Shown: positions 33,309 through 41,690 of the stretch, piece after piece
How positions within the stretch are numbered: the stretch's first letter is position 1
Layout: every line of letters starts with the position of its first letter
Source of the DNA: Marinobacter sp. SS5-14b
GTDB taxonomy: Bacteria; Pseudomonadota; Gammaproteobacteria; Pseudomonadales; Oleiphilaceae
NCBI RefSeq assembly: GCF_030541005.1
Contig: NZ_JASSVM010000001.1
Coordinates: forward strand, 558,001-622,000
Direction of reading: 5' to 3'
DNA: 64,000 nucleotides
Notes under the pieces: generated by a model
What the model saw: only the letters and a program-made list of their open reading frames with translations
Told to the model about the DNA's origin: nothing
The model's database searches: none
Made by a program: the position numbers and the translations under genes

Positions 33309-34067
33309 ATGGATGCTGAAAATGCTGGCGCGGTTGTTGTCCCGCTGCCGGAACCCCGTCTTGAGCCTGCGGCAGGGCTGCTCGACAGGTTGGCCGGAGA
33401 TGAGCTGGCGGTAGCCTCAGTTGGCGATGCTGTTGCTGACCTCATCGATGATGCATGGCTGGACGAGCTGGCGGATGGCCTTGCCGGGCCGGCCTGGGTG
33501 GAAATGGATTTATCTGCCCGGCTTCCGGTCGGGCTGATCGATGCCTTGCGCCATGAGGTTGAAATTCTGCATAAAACCGAGGCGATGAAGCGTGCAGGGG
33601 TAGGGCGCGGCGCCGACCTTGTGAAGGATCGCAGCATTCGGCGGGATAAAATAGCTTGGCTGGCAGGGTTCAGTGCACCGCAGGCGGAACTTTTTGGCTT
33701 CTTTGACAGGCTTCGTGAGGGCTTGAATCAGCGCCTGTTTCTGGGGCTCAAGCGTTATGAGGCTCACTACGCCACTTATCAGCCGGGGGATTTCTATAAG
33801 AATCACCTCGACAGCTTTCGGGGCAGGGCTTCCAGGGTGGTCAGCCTGGTGCTGTATCTGAATGAAGACTGGGGCCTTGAGGATGGCGGTGAGCTGCGGG
33901 TTTACAGTCCGGAGGGTACCTCTGCTGTTGGTCTGGTGAGGCCCCAGGCCGGGCGGGCAGTGCTTTTCTTGAGTGAAGAGGTGCCCCATGAGGTTCTGCA
34001 GGCCCGTCGCACCCGCTACAGTGTTGCATGTTGGTTCAGGCAGGATGAGGTGCCTTTGCCGCTTTAA
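33309..34067 (+). CDS. 2-oxoglutarate/Fe(II)-dependent oxygenase (prolyl 4-hydroxylase-like)
   Basis: 252 residues. The C-terminal double-stranded beta-helix shows the iron triad: His and Asp in YKNHLDSFRG (near 162-171) and the distal His in EEVPHEVLQARRTRYSV, with an Arg in the place that binds 2-oxoglutarate. SLVLYLNEDW and GELRVYSPEG are also typical of SM-20/EGL-9-like hydroxylases. The first 65 residues are rich in Ala, Asp and Leu and unlike the family; an internal ATG at 33504 would remove them, but the GGAGG site 7 bases before 33309 supports the longer form. The protein substrate is unknown. Confidence 0.85.
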   Translation: MDAENAGAVVVPLPEPRLEPAAGLLDRLAGDELAVASVGDAVADLIDDAWLDELADGLAGPAWVEMDLSARLPVGLIDALRHEVEILHKTEAMKRAGVGRGADLVKDRSIRRDKIAWLAGFSAPQAELFGFFDRLREGLNQRLFLGLKRYEAHYATYQPGDFYKNHLDSFRGRASRVVSLVLYLNEDWGLEDGGELRVYSPEGTSAVGLVRPQAGRAVLFLSEEVPHEVLQARRTRYSVACWFRQDEVPLPL

Positions 34068-34071
34068 GCCG

Positions 34072-34100
34072 TTGTAGTCAGAAAACCCTTCTGATACTAT
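34072..34100 (+). promoter_or_regulatory. Sigma-70-type promoter of the SRP RNA gene
   Basis: TTGTAG at 34072-34077 and TACTAT at 34095-34100 are separated by 17 bases, a good -35/-10 pair. A transcript would begin near 34107, about 30 bases before the SRP RNA helix; 5' trimming is known for this RNA. Confidence 0.6.
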
Positions 34101-34139
34101 GCGCGCCGCTTTCGGGGAAATGTCCCGGAACGCCGTTAT

Positions 34140-34250
34140 GGTGGCCCCATTGGTGCCTCCGCAACATGAAACCGTGAACCCGGTCAGGCCCGGAAGGGAG
34201 CAGCCGAAGCGGTGGATGTGTGTGCCGGAGAATTGCTGGTGGGGTCACCC
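34140..34250 (+). ncRNA. ffs: Small signal recognition particle RNA (4.5S RNA)
   Basis: The conserved Ffh-binding loop is clear: GGTCAGGCCCGGAAGGGAGCA around 34181-34202, with GGAAG-type tetraloop and the internal-loop bases AGCAGCC on the 3' side. The ends pair: GGTGGCCCCA at 34140-34149 with TGGGGTCACC at 34240-34249. TGTGTGCCGG near 34219 matches the 3' arm of other 4.5S RNAs. Together with Ffh it targets nascent membrane proteins. Exact ends are uncertain by a few bases. In pseudomonads and relatives this gene is commonly close to dnaX-recR, as it is here. Confidence 0.93.
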
Positions 34251-34435
34251 CCATATTTTCCTCTCGTTTTGCCCCATTCTTGAACGAATCCTGAGCCCAC
34301 TCAGCTCCTCTGCAATGACCGTTTTTTGACTTTCCGGTTCGTTTTGCTGCGAACTTCGGCCTGTTCTGCCTGTTTACTTCATTCGCAATGTTCATTACTT
34401 TCAAATTGCCAAATAAATACAAAAAAGGTAATGAC

Positions 34436-35380
34436 ATGAAAAAGACGAATAGAAAAATGGCTTTTGCGGCCGGTGCCCTTGCCATGGGGCTGGCTGCTCA
34501 ACCTGCATCTGCCGGCTGGTTCGACTGGCTGTTCGGCAAAAGTACTGACACCTACACCCAAACAAAACACCCCATTGTGCTCGTTCATGGTTTGTCCGGA
34601 TTCAACAAGCTGTTCGGTGTGATCGAGTATTTCAATGGCGTTCCCGAAGCGCTGACCGAGAGTGGGGCTGAAGTGTTTGTTCCCCAGGTTTCCGCGGCCA
34701 ACTCAACAGAAGTCCGTGGTGAACAGCTGCTGGCTCAGATCGAGGAGTATATGGCGGTGACGGGTGCCGAGAAGGTTCATCTTATCGGTCACAGTCACGG
34801 CGGCCCTACCATTCGCTATGTGGCGGGCGTAAGGCCTGATCTGATCGCCTCGGTGTCCAGTGTTGGCGGTGTGAACTGGGGTACTCCGGTGGCGGATGCG
34901 GCCAATAACGGTGCTCTGGACGGTCTCGGCAACTTCTTTTTCGGGTTGGTCGATACGTTCTCCGGTGGCGGTGGTCTGCCTCAGGATACCGGTGCGGCTA
35001 TTGCTTCCCTGAGCACCGACGGCTCCGTTCAGTTCAATGCGCAGTTCCCGGCAGGCATGCCTTCTGCCTACTGTGGCGATGATGGTGCGGAAGTGGTGGA
35101 TGGGGTTCGCTATTACTCCTGGGGTGGCAACAAGATCTCTACCAACCTTCTGGACGTGAGTGATGCCTTGCTGTTGGTCCTTAAATCAAGTTTTGATGAG
35201 CCTTCCGATGGGCTTGTGCCCGCGTGCAGCATGAAAGTCGGTAAGGTGTTGGGTGTGGATTACGCCCACAATCACCTGGACCAGGTGAATCAGCTGTTTG
35301 GTCTGGTCGGACGTAATACGGCAGATCCAGTCGAGCTGTATCGGCAGCAGGCGAACCGCCTCAAGAACCTCGGTCTCTGA
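34436..35380 (+). CDS. Secreted triacylglycerol lipase
   Basis: 314 residues. Signal peptide 1-26 (ends QPASA). Alpha/beta-hydrolase of bacterial lipase family I: the oxyanion region HGLSGF near 51-56, nucleophile Ser120 in GHSHGG, Asp in SDGLVPACS near 262, and His in YAHNHLDQV near 283. Two Cys residues, in AYCGDD and VPACSM, match the disulphide of Pseudomonas LipA. Such lipases fold in the periplasm with a dedicated foldase, which is encoded by the next gene, and leave through a type II system. The ATG at 34436 follows AAAGG; the upstream open frame to 34388 has no ribosome site. Confidence 0.93.
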   Translation: MKKTNRKMAFAAGALAMGLAAQPASAGWFDWLFGKSTDTYTQTKHPIVLVHGLSGFNKLFGVIEYFNGVPEALTESGAEVFVPQVSAANSTEVRGEQLLAQIEEYMAVTGAEKVHLIGHSHGGPTIRYVAGVRPDLIASVSSVGGVNWGTPVADAANNGALDGLGNFFFGLVDTFSGGGGLPQDTGAAIASLSTDGSVQFNAQFPAGMPSAYCGDDGAEVVDGVRYYSWGGNKISTNLLDVSDALLLVLKSSFDEPSDGLVPACSMKVGKVLGVDYAHNHLDQVNQLFGLVGRNTADPVELYRQQANRLKNLGL

Positions 35381-35397
35381 TCTGGCTTTTCAGGAAA

Positions 35398-35418
35398 GGC
35401 GGGCCCAAACGGCCCGCC
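35398..35418 (+). other. Strong GC-rich hairpin between lipase and foldase genes
   Basis: GGCGGGCC and GGCCCGCC form a perfect 8-base stem with a CAAAC loop, 17 bases after the lipase stop and before the GAGG site of the foldase gene. No T-run follows, so it is not a full terminator. It could slow transcription or protect the lipase mRNA 3' end, setting an excess of lipase over foldase. Confidence 0.6.
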
Positions 35419-35431
35419 GCAGAGGTTGTTC

Positions 35432-36490
35432 ATGAAACGCAGTCACTTCGTTGTTTGTATTGGCATCGCTGTCCTTGGTGCTTCCATTTTTAACTATAGC
35501 CAGTGGGGAATGGGCGATCGATCGGACAGTCCGCTTGATACCTCTGTACTCAAACCGGCTGATTCCAGCCCGGTTGCGGCTCACAACCCCGTTTCGGTCA
35601 GCCCGGGAACGCTACCCTCCGAATCTGACGCCTCGCTGCCTGCCTTACCCAGAGACGATCGCGTAGCGGATATCGACGTAGACGGTGCAGTGCGAGTGGA
35701 CATGAACGGTAATCTGGTCCTCGACCGTGATCTTCGCCGTTTTATGGATTTCTTTATTGGCCTGGCGCCGGATCGTCGTTACGAAGAGGCGATGCGACAG
35801 CGTATGCAGGCCGTCATGACGAATAACGGAATTCCATTCGCAATCCAGCAGGAAGTGCTGGAGATCCTTGAGCACTATCTGGCGTACCGCGAGGCCGCGA
35901 CGGCGATGGAACAGCATGGCAGCCTCGATTCGACGAACATTCAAGCGACGTTTGATGCCTTGTACAGCCTGCGCAGAGAGCACCTTGGGGCGGATGTGGC
36001 TGAGGGGTTCTATGGTCAGGAAGAGCATCGGCTTCGGCTGATGCTCGACAGGCAGCGGATTCTGGCTGATGACAGCATGAGTGAGGCCGAAAGGGACCGT
36101 GCATTGGCGCAACTGAACCAGTTATTGCCAGACCATGTCCGGGAAACCCGGGAGACCTCTGAAACGGTGGTGTCGATGGTTCAGAAGGTGCAGAAGTTAA
36201 GGGCCTCTGGCGCCAGTGAGGCAGAAGTTCGGGCGCTTCGGCTGCAACACTATGGTGCAGAGGCAACCGCCCGTCTTGAAGGGCTTGATCAGCAGCGGCA
36301 ACGGTGGCAAGCCCGGGTGAATGACTATGAGCAGCGTAAGCAGCAGGTGCTGCAAAGCGAAGGCCTGGCCCAAAAGGAGCGTGAAGAAGCTCTTGAAGCA
36401 CTGAGGCAGGAAATATTTCAGGAAGAGCACGAACGGCGTCGCATCCGGGCGTTGGATAACACCTCCGGAAGCAGTGGTTTGAGCACATGA
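35432..36490 (+). CDS. Lipase-specific foldase (lipase chaperone)
   Basis: 352 residues. An N-terminal membrane anchor (about 5-22) is followed by a Pro- and Ser-rich linker, then a long helical region with many Arg, Glu and Gln residues, the usual form of Lif/LipB proteins that wrap around the lipase. The family-type motif appears as RRFMDFFIGLAPDRRYEEAM near 93-112 (RxxFDYxLS in relatives). It should stay in the inner membrane and fold the lipase encoded just upstream. GAGG is 6 bases before ATG; a TTG two codons up is less likely. A strong hairpin lies between the two genes. Confidence 0.88.
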   Translation: MKRSHFVVCIGIAVLGASIFNYSQWGMGDRSDSPLDTSVLKPADSSPVAAHNPVSVSPGTLPSESDASLPALPRDDRVADIDVDGAVRVDMNGNLVLDRDLRRFMDFFIGLAPDRRYEEAMRQRMQAVMTNNGIPFAIQQEVLEILEHYLAYREAATAMEQHGSLDSTNIQATFDALYSLRREHLGADVAEGFYGQEEHRLRLMLDRQRILADDSMSEAERDRALAQLNQLLPDHVRETRETSETVVSMVQKVQKLRASGASEAEVRALRLQHYGAEATARLEGLDQQRQRWQARVNDYEQRKQQVLQSEGLAQKEREEALEALRQEIFQEEHERRRIRALDNTSGSSGLST

Positions 36491-36553
36491 TCCTTCTTAT
36501 GAAACCGGGTCCATGGTATTGTTGGGCCCTGATTTCAGAGCAGTTGACGGATC

Positions 36554-38434
36554 ATGAGCTACCAGGTTTTAGCCCGAAAATGGCGCCCCCGCACCTTTGA
36601 GGATATGGTGGGGCAAGAGCATGTGCTGCAAGCACTTGTTCATGCGTTGGAGCACCAGCGCCTGCACCACGCCTACCTGTTTACCGGCACCCGGGGTGTT
36701 GGTAAAACCACCATTGGCCGTTTGCTGGCCCGTTGTTTGAACTGTGAAACCGGTATTACAGCCAATCCCTGTGGTGAGTGCGGCAGCTGTAAGGAAATTC
36801 TTGAAGGCCGGTTTGTTGACCTGATCGAAATTGACGCGGCTTCGCGCACCGGCGTTGACGACATGCGGGAGCTGACAGACAACGTTCAGTACTCGCCGAG
36901 TCGCGGTCGATATAAGGTGTACCTCATCGACGAGGTGCACATGCTCACCAATCAGTCATTCAATGCGTTTCTGAAAACGCTGGAAGAGCCCCCCGAACAC
37001 GTCAAGTTCCTGCTGGCCACGACCGATCCGCAAAAACTGCCGGTGACCGTGCTGTCCCGCTGTCTGCAGTTCAACCTCAAGCGGATGACACCCGAGCATA
37101 TTGTGGGTCACCTGAAGCATGTGTTGACCGAGGAGCAGGTCCCCTTTGAAGACCCGGCTCTTTGGCTGCTTGCCCGCGCAGCGGATGGCAGCATGCGGGA
37201 TGCCTTGAGCCTGACGGATCAGGCCATTGCATTCGGGAATCAGAATCTGGCGGCCAGTGATGTCAGTACCATGCTGGGCACCATCGACCAGAGGGATATT
37301 GAGCGTATTGTCGACACGCTGGTTGATCGGGATGGCCCGGGATTGCTGGCGGAGATCAATCGCATTGCGGATTTTGCGCCAGACTACAGCGTTATCCTTG
37401 CCGACCTGCTTTCCTTGTTCCACCGGGTCACGATGGAACAGGTTGTACCCGGCAGCGCAGACAACGCCATGGGGGATGCGGCTCAGGCGCAGGCGCTGGC
37501 CCGCAAACTGAGTGCGGAAGACGCCCAGCTGTTTTACCAGACGGCGCTGATGGGCAGGAAAGACCTTGCAGTAACGCCGGATGCCCGTATGGGTTTCGAA
37601 ATGACGTTGTTGCGTATGCTGGCGTTCCGGCCTGGCGCAGACCGCCGCGAGCCTCCGGCGTTATCGTCGGGCACTCGCGAAACGGCCGGTCGTGCTGATC
37701 TGGAGCCCGAGCCTGGCCTCCAGCCTCAAGCAGCGCCAGCGGTCGCTGAGCCGGCTATCGAGAGTGCCCATGCTCAGCCGGAGCCGGAGAGCGTTTCTGT
37801 AGCAGAACCTGAGCCACAATCCGAGCCCGAACCACAACCGCCCGTGATCGATGCGCCACCCTGGGACCCGGACCCCGGCGATCAGCCTTTTGGCAGCGAG
37901 CCTGAGGATGAACGCCCGGCCACCCGGGAGAACGCCCCGGTGCCGGTCAATGAACCAGAGCAACAGCCGGAGCCGGAGCCAGAGCCAGAGCCCCTGGTCG
38001 CCGAGGCAGCGCCGGCGGTTGAGCCACAGGAACCGGTGACCGCAGACGGTTTTGTGTGGGAGCGTGACTTCAGGCAGTTGGACATTAATGGCATGCCGGG
38101 CAATCTGGCCAGTTACAGTTCCATGGCTATGGTCGGTGATACCGTTGTGCTGACCCTGGACGAAGGCCATGCACGACTTTTGAACGAACGCCACGAAGAA
38201 AAAATCGTCGCCGCCTTGAGATCCCGCTTTGGTGACGCCACACAGTTAAAAATAGAGCAGGGTGAGCCGGGTGAGCATACCCCGGCCGCGTTTGAGGAGC
38301 GGCAGCGGGTGGCCCGCCAGAAATCGGCGGAAGCGTCGATTCGGCAGGACCCGTTGGTACAAAGCATCGTTGAACGATTTGAGGGCCGGGTAGTCGAAGA
38401 AAGCATCCGACCCGCAGAGACAGGCAGGAGATAA
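36554..38434 (+). CDS. dnaX: DNA polymerase III gamma/tau subunit
   Basis: 626 residues. Clamp-loader AAA+ domain: Walker [13 protein letters not shown] near 45-56, zinc Cys residues in CLNCETG and CGECGSC near 64-79, Walker B IDEVHML near 125, and sensor region TTDPQKLP. A domain III follows to about 360, then a long tail rich in Pro and Glu (about 375-495, with PEPEPEPEP), and a conserved C-terminal domain for polymerase alpha binding. I see no A-rich slippery site in the region where E. coli frameshifts, so only the tau form may be made. First gene of dnaX-ybaB-recR. Confidence 0.96.
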   Translation: MSYQVLARKWRPRTFEDMVGQEHVLQALVHALEHQRLHHAYLFTGTRGVGKTTIGRLLARCLNCETGITANPCGECGSCKEILEGRFVDLIEIDAASRTGVDDMRELTDNVQYSPSRGRYKVYLIDEVHMLTNQSFNAFLKTLEEPPEHVKFLLATTDPQKLPVTVLSRCLQFNLKRMTPEHIVGHLKHVLTEEQVPFEDPALWLLARAADGSMRDALSLTDQAIAFGNQNLAASDVSTMLGTIDQRDIERIVDTLVDRDGPGLLAEINRIADFAPDYSVILADLLSLFHRVTMEQVVPGSADNAMGDAAQAQALARKLSAEDAQLFYQTALMGRKDLAVTPDARMGFEMTLLRMLAFRPGADRREPPALSSGTRETAGRADLEPEPGLQPQAAPAVAEPAIESAHAQPEPESVSVAEPEPQSEPEPQPPVIDAPPWDPDPGDQPFGSEPEDERPATRENAPVPVNEPEQQPEPEPEPEPLVAEAAPAVEPQEPVTADGFVWERDFRQLDINGMPGNLASYSSMAMVGDTVVLTLDEGHARLLNERHEEKIVAALRSRFGDATQLKIEQGEPGEHTPAAFEERQRVARQKSAEASIRQDPLVQSIVERFEGRVVEESIRPAETGRR

Positions 38435-38438
38435 CCGA

Positions 38439-38762
38439 ATGATGAACAACATGGGCGATCTGATGAAAAAGGCCCAGCAGATGCAAGAGCAGATGCAGAA
38501 GGCCCAGGAAGAAATTGCCAAGGCAGAAGTGACCGGCGAGTCCGGTGCTGGGCTGGTCAAAGTGACCATGAATGGCAGGCACGATGTCCGCAAGGTCGAG
38601 ATAGACCCTTCCATGATGTCGGAAGACAAAGAGATTCTGGAAGATCTTTTGGCCGCCGCCGTCAACGATGCTGTGCGTCGTGTCGAAGCGAACCAGAAGG
38701 ATAAAATGTCGGGCATGATGTCTGGAATGGGTATGCCGCCCGGATTCAAAATGCCATTCTGA
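38439..38762 (+). CDS. ybaB: YbaB/EbfC family nucleoid-associated protein
   Basis: 107 residues, full length for the family. Met- and Gln-rich start ([20 protein letters not shown]), then [20 protein letters not shown] and a Met/Gly-rich end. It binds DNA as a dimer and is linked with RecR in repair. GGAG is 8 bases before the ATG at 38439; a second ATG follows at 38442. It is 4 bases downstream of dnaX and followed by recR, the common bacterial order. Confidence 0.95.
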   Translation: MMNNMGDLMKKAQQMQEQMQKAQEEIAKAEVTGESGAGLVKVTMNGRHDVRKVEIDPSMMSEDKEILEDLLAAAVNDAVRRVEANQKDKMSGMMSGMGMPPGFKMPF

Positions 38763-38799
38763 GCCTGCTCAGGTTTGCCGTTTTCTTTGAGGAGTGTTC

Positions 38800-39402
38800 A
38801 TGGCATTCAGCCCCTTGGTTGATGAGTTGGTCGAGTCTCTCCGGTGTTTGCCGGGAGTTGGCCAGAAGACCGCGCAGCGCATGGCGTTTCACCTGCTGGA
38901 ACGAGGCCGTTCCGGAGGTGCCCGGCTGGCTAGTGCCCTTGGCCAGGCTATGGACAATGTGCGCCGGTGTGACAGCTGTCAGAACTTCTCAGATACTGAA
39001 ATCTGCCGGATCTGTGATAAGCCCGAACGCCGCACGGGCACGCTTTGTGTGGTTGAGAGCCCGTCCGATCTTCTGGCGATCGAGCAGGCCGGAGATTACC
39101 GGGGCAGTTACTTTGTGCTGATGGGGCATCTGTCGCCGATTGACGGTGTGGGTCCCGAGGAGATCGGCATTGAGCGCCTGCTGAGGCGGGTGCGCGAAGA
39201 GGGCGTCAGTGAACTGATACTGGCGACCAATCCGACGGTTGAAGGGGAAGCCACAGCCCACTACATTGCAGACCGTCTTGATGACCAGAGCATCCTGATT
39301 ACCCGTCTGGCCCATGGTATTCCCGTAGGTGGCGAGCTTGGTTATGTGGATGGCTTTACCCTCACGCACGCCTTTCGGGGCCGTAAACCCCTTTCAGAAT
39401 AA
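38800..39402 (+). CDS. recR: Recombination protein RecR
   Basis: 200 residues. Helix-hairpin-helix [17 protein letters not shown] near 16-32, four-Cys zinc site [16 protein letters not shown] (56-71), TOPRIM domain from [13 protein letters not shown] near 84, and the conserved end LEGEATA-like [11 protein letters not shown] and ARGIPVG-like [14 protein letters not shown]. It acts with RecO and RecF in gap repair. GAGGAG is 6 bases before the ATG at 38800; a GTG two codons up is less likely. Confidence 0.96.
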   Translation: MAFSPLVDELVESLRCLPGVGQKTAQRMAFHLLERGRSGGARLASALGQAMDNVRRCDSCQNFSDTEICRICDKPERRTGTLCVVESPSDLLAIEQAGDYRGSYFVLMGHLSPIDGVGPEEIGIERLLRRVREEGVSELILATNPTVEGEATAHYIADRLDDQSILITRLAHGIPVGGELGYVDGFTLTHAFRGRKPLSE

Positions 39403-39417
39403 CCCCCAGGTTTTTTT

Positions 39418-40569
39418 ATGACTGAAACGCCAACCGCCATACCGGTTCCCCCGGCCCCGGAGAACATTCGCTGGCTGGCCACGCTGGAAGAGCTGGATCA
39501 ATGGCTGGCAAGCCTGCCGCCCGGTTGTCCGGTGGCGCTGGATACCGAGTTCGAGCGCGTTTCCACCTTCTATCCGATCCCCGGGCTGGTTCAGTTGGGC
39601 GGTAACGGCGAATACTGGCTGGTTGATCCGGGTGTGGCCGAGGCATCGGCAGGCTTCCGGGCAATGATGGCCGATGCCCAGCGACCGAAGTTGCTCTATG
39701 CCATGAGCGAGGATCTCGAGTTGTTCCGGCACTGGCTGAATGTAGCGCCAGCCGGAGTGCTGGATTTGCAGATTGGCGCTGCGCTTGCGGGTGCGGGTTT
39801 TTCAGTGGGCTATGCCAGGCTGGTAGAATCCCTGTTCGGTGAAGTGCTCGATAAATCTGTGACTCGCTCTGACTGGGTTTCACGGCCCCTGACGCCCGAG
39901 CAGGAGCGTTACGCAGTCGACGACATCCGGTTTCTGGAGCCCCTGTCCAACTGGGTATCAGATAAGCTGAAAGAGCGGGGGCTTGAACATGCTCTGGCCG
40001 ATGAGTCCCGCCGGTTTGCGGAGGAAGCCGCGAACCAGGAAGATCCCGGCCTGCACTACCTGAAGCTACGCGGTGGCTGGGGGCTCACCCCGGAGCAACA
40101 AGCCGTACTCCAGCGCCTGGTATCCTGGCGTGAGCAGGAGTGCCACCGCGTCGACAGGCCCCGTAACCGAGTGTTGAGTGATGCACTGTTGATTGCTATT
40201 GCCGAGCGTTGTCCGGGGTCACTCCGGGTATTGAATGATATTCAGGGCGTGCCGGGCGGTATTGTTAAGCGTTACGGGGATCACCTGCTGGAACTTGTTC
40301 GTGCCGGCAGAGAGGCTGATACTTCGTCACTGGAGTTGATCCCAAGGCCACTGACGCGAGATCAGCAGGCGCTCTACAAAAAAGTAAAGCGATGCTTTAA
40401 CCGGGTGGCAGAACAGCATGATATTCCAATAGAAATTCTTGCACCGAGAAAGCGCATTGAAAGAATTCTCCAGGACCAGTCTCTGGAGGGTCACGCATTT
40501 TTTGAAGGCTGGCGCGAAGCACTGCTTGCTCCCGTAGCCGCTGACATTGAGGAACTTCTCCGATCATGA
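39418..40569 (+). CDS. rnd: Ribonuclease D
   Basis: 383 residues. DEDD exonuclease domain: Exo I ALDTEFERVSTFYP near 39-52, Exo II region MSEDLELFRHW near 99-109 and Exo III ERYAVDDIRFLEPL near 163-176. One HRDC domain follows near 210-290. It trims 3' ends of tRNA and other small RNAs. The last codons overlap the ycgL start (ATGA). The ribosome site is AGG followed by seven T bases before ATG. Confidence 0.95.
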   Translation: MTETPTAIPVPPAPENIRWLATLEELDQWLASLPPGCPVALDTEFERVSTFYPIPGLVQLGGNGEYWLVDPGVAEASAGFRAMMADAQRPKLLYAMSEDLELFRHWLNVAPAGVLDLQIGAALAGAGFSVGYARLVESLFGEVLDKSVTRSDWVSRPLTPEQERYAVDDIRFLEPLSNWVSDKLKERGLEHALADESRRFAEEAANQEDPGLHYLKLRGGWGLTPEQQAVLQRLVSWREQECHRVDRPRNRVLSDALLIAIAERCPGSLRVLNDIQGVPGGIVKRYGDHLLELVRAGREADTSSLELIPRPLTRDQQALYKKVKRCFNRVAEQHDIPIEILAPRKRIERILQDQSLEGHAFFEGWREALLAPVAADIEELLRS

Positions 40570-40859
40570 CAAACCGCGAATTTGTTTCGGTGTTTCGCAG
40601 CAGCAAAAAAAGCGACACCTACCTGTACGTCCGTCGCGGCCAGAACTGGGATGAACTGCCGGAGCCACTGAGGTCCATCTTTGGCCAGCCGGTTCACGCC
40701 ATGGACTTGCTGCTGACACCGGACAAACAACTGGCTCGAACCTCCGGCAAGGAGGTTATGGACGCGTTGGCGGAGAAGGATTTTTATCTGCAAATGCCGG
40801 AAGAGCAAGATACCTATATCGTCGATTTCAAACGCAAGGTCGAGCAGCGCAAAAAATGA
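40566..40859 (+). CDS. ycgL: YcgL domain-containing protein
   Basis: 97 residues. Opens with VFRSSKKSDTYLYV and has FGQPVHAMDLLLTP and VMDALAEKDFYLQMP, all typical for the YcgL domain, a small alpha/beta fold of unknown function widespread in gammaproteobacteria. Overlaps rnd upstream and ycgN downstream (ATGA at both ends), so the three are translated together; a link with RNA metabolism is inferred from that context only. Confidence 0.92.
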   Translation: MTNREFVSVFRSSKKSDTYLYVRRGQNWDELPEPLRSIFGQPVHAMDLLLTPDKQLARTSGKEVMDALAEKDFYLQMPEEQDTYIVDFKRKVEQRKK

Positions 40860-41302
40860 GTGCTCAGATTCCCTTCTGGCAGCGGAAGCGCCTGGACGAA
40901 ATGACACAGCCGGAATGGGAGTCCCTGTGCGATGGCTGTGGGCAGTGCTGTCTGCAGAAGCTGGAAGACGAAGATACCGGAGAGGTTTACCATACCGACC
41001 TGGTTTGCCGGTATATGGATGTGCAATCTGGCCAGTGTACGGTGTATTCACAGCGGCTGGAAAAAGTTCCCGAGTGTACGGTACTGACACCGGAAACCGT
41101 CGCCTCGTATTCCTGGCTGCCGTATACCTGTGCCTATCGTACCCTGGCCGAGAGCCGGCCATTGGCGGACTGGCATCCGCTGCGTTCAGGGGATCCTGAA
41201 TCCGTCCATCGTGCGGGTGTTTCGGTTCGGGGCAGAGTCGTCTCTGAAAGCTCTGTGCCGGAAGAGGATTGGGAAGAACATATAATTCACTGGGTTCTGT
41301 AA
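40856..41302 (+). CDS. ycgN: YcgN family Cys-cluster protein
   Basis: 148 residues. Cys cluster near the N-terminus: CDGCGQCCLQKLED (23-36), then CRYMDVQSGQCTVY and PECTVLTPE, and later YTCAYR. These Cys residues are likely to bind metal (zinc or Fe-S type); the molecular function is not established. ATG overlaps the ycgL stop, and its own stop overlaps the next start (TAATG). The set rnd-ycgL-ycgN is a known gammaproteobacterial gene order. Confidence 0.92.
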   Translation: MSAQIPFWQRKRLDEMTQPEWESLCDGCGQCCLQKLEDEDTGEVYHTDLVCRYMDVQSGQCTVYSQRLEKVPECTVLTPETVASYSWLPYTCAYRTLAESRPLADWHPLRSGDPESVHRAGVSVRGRVVSESSVPEEDWEEHIIHWVL

Positions 41303-41646
41303 TGATCGATGCTAACGCCTCCCTGGCCTATGGAATATTCTGGGCCGCCTACGCCGTCGCTTTCGTGGTGCTGTTTTACATGATGAAGGCGCTGTTCCGG
41401 ATTTTGCCGCTCTACGGCTTCCGCACGCTGCTCTTGTCGGCTCTGATGGTGCTGATACTCACGCCTGTTGAGTCTCCGGATCTGGCCGGTTGGTGGATAC
41501 CAGCCTGGCTGTTTGCGGGCTATGAACTGATCCTCGGGGATGTCGATGCAGCGGGTGCGGCGCTGTTCAATTTTGGCGTTGCGGGTCTGATCATGCTGCT
41601 GGTGTGGATTCTTGACCTGGTCCGTTACCGGCTGGTGCGCAAGTAA
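41302..41646 (+). CDS. Small membrane protein of unknown function
   Basis: 114 residues with three hydrophobic segments (about 8-28, 38-52 and 88-107) and a basic end RYRLVRK. No known motif recognised. The ATG overlaps the ycgN stop, so it belongs to the same transcript. It is followed after 44 bases by the gene for the VWA-domain membrane protein. It could be named only as a conserved inner-membrane protein. Confidence 0.75.
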   Translation: MIDANASLAYGIFWAAYAVAFVVLFYMMKALFRILPLYGFRTLLLSALMVLILTPVESPDLAGWWIPAWLFAGYELILGDVDAAGAALFNFGVAGLIMLLVWILDLVRYRLVRK

Positions 41647-41690
41647 CCTGCACAACGAATCAAAAAAATAATGGGTGGGCGACCGTGATT

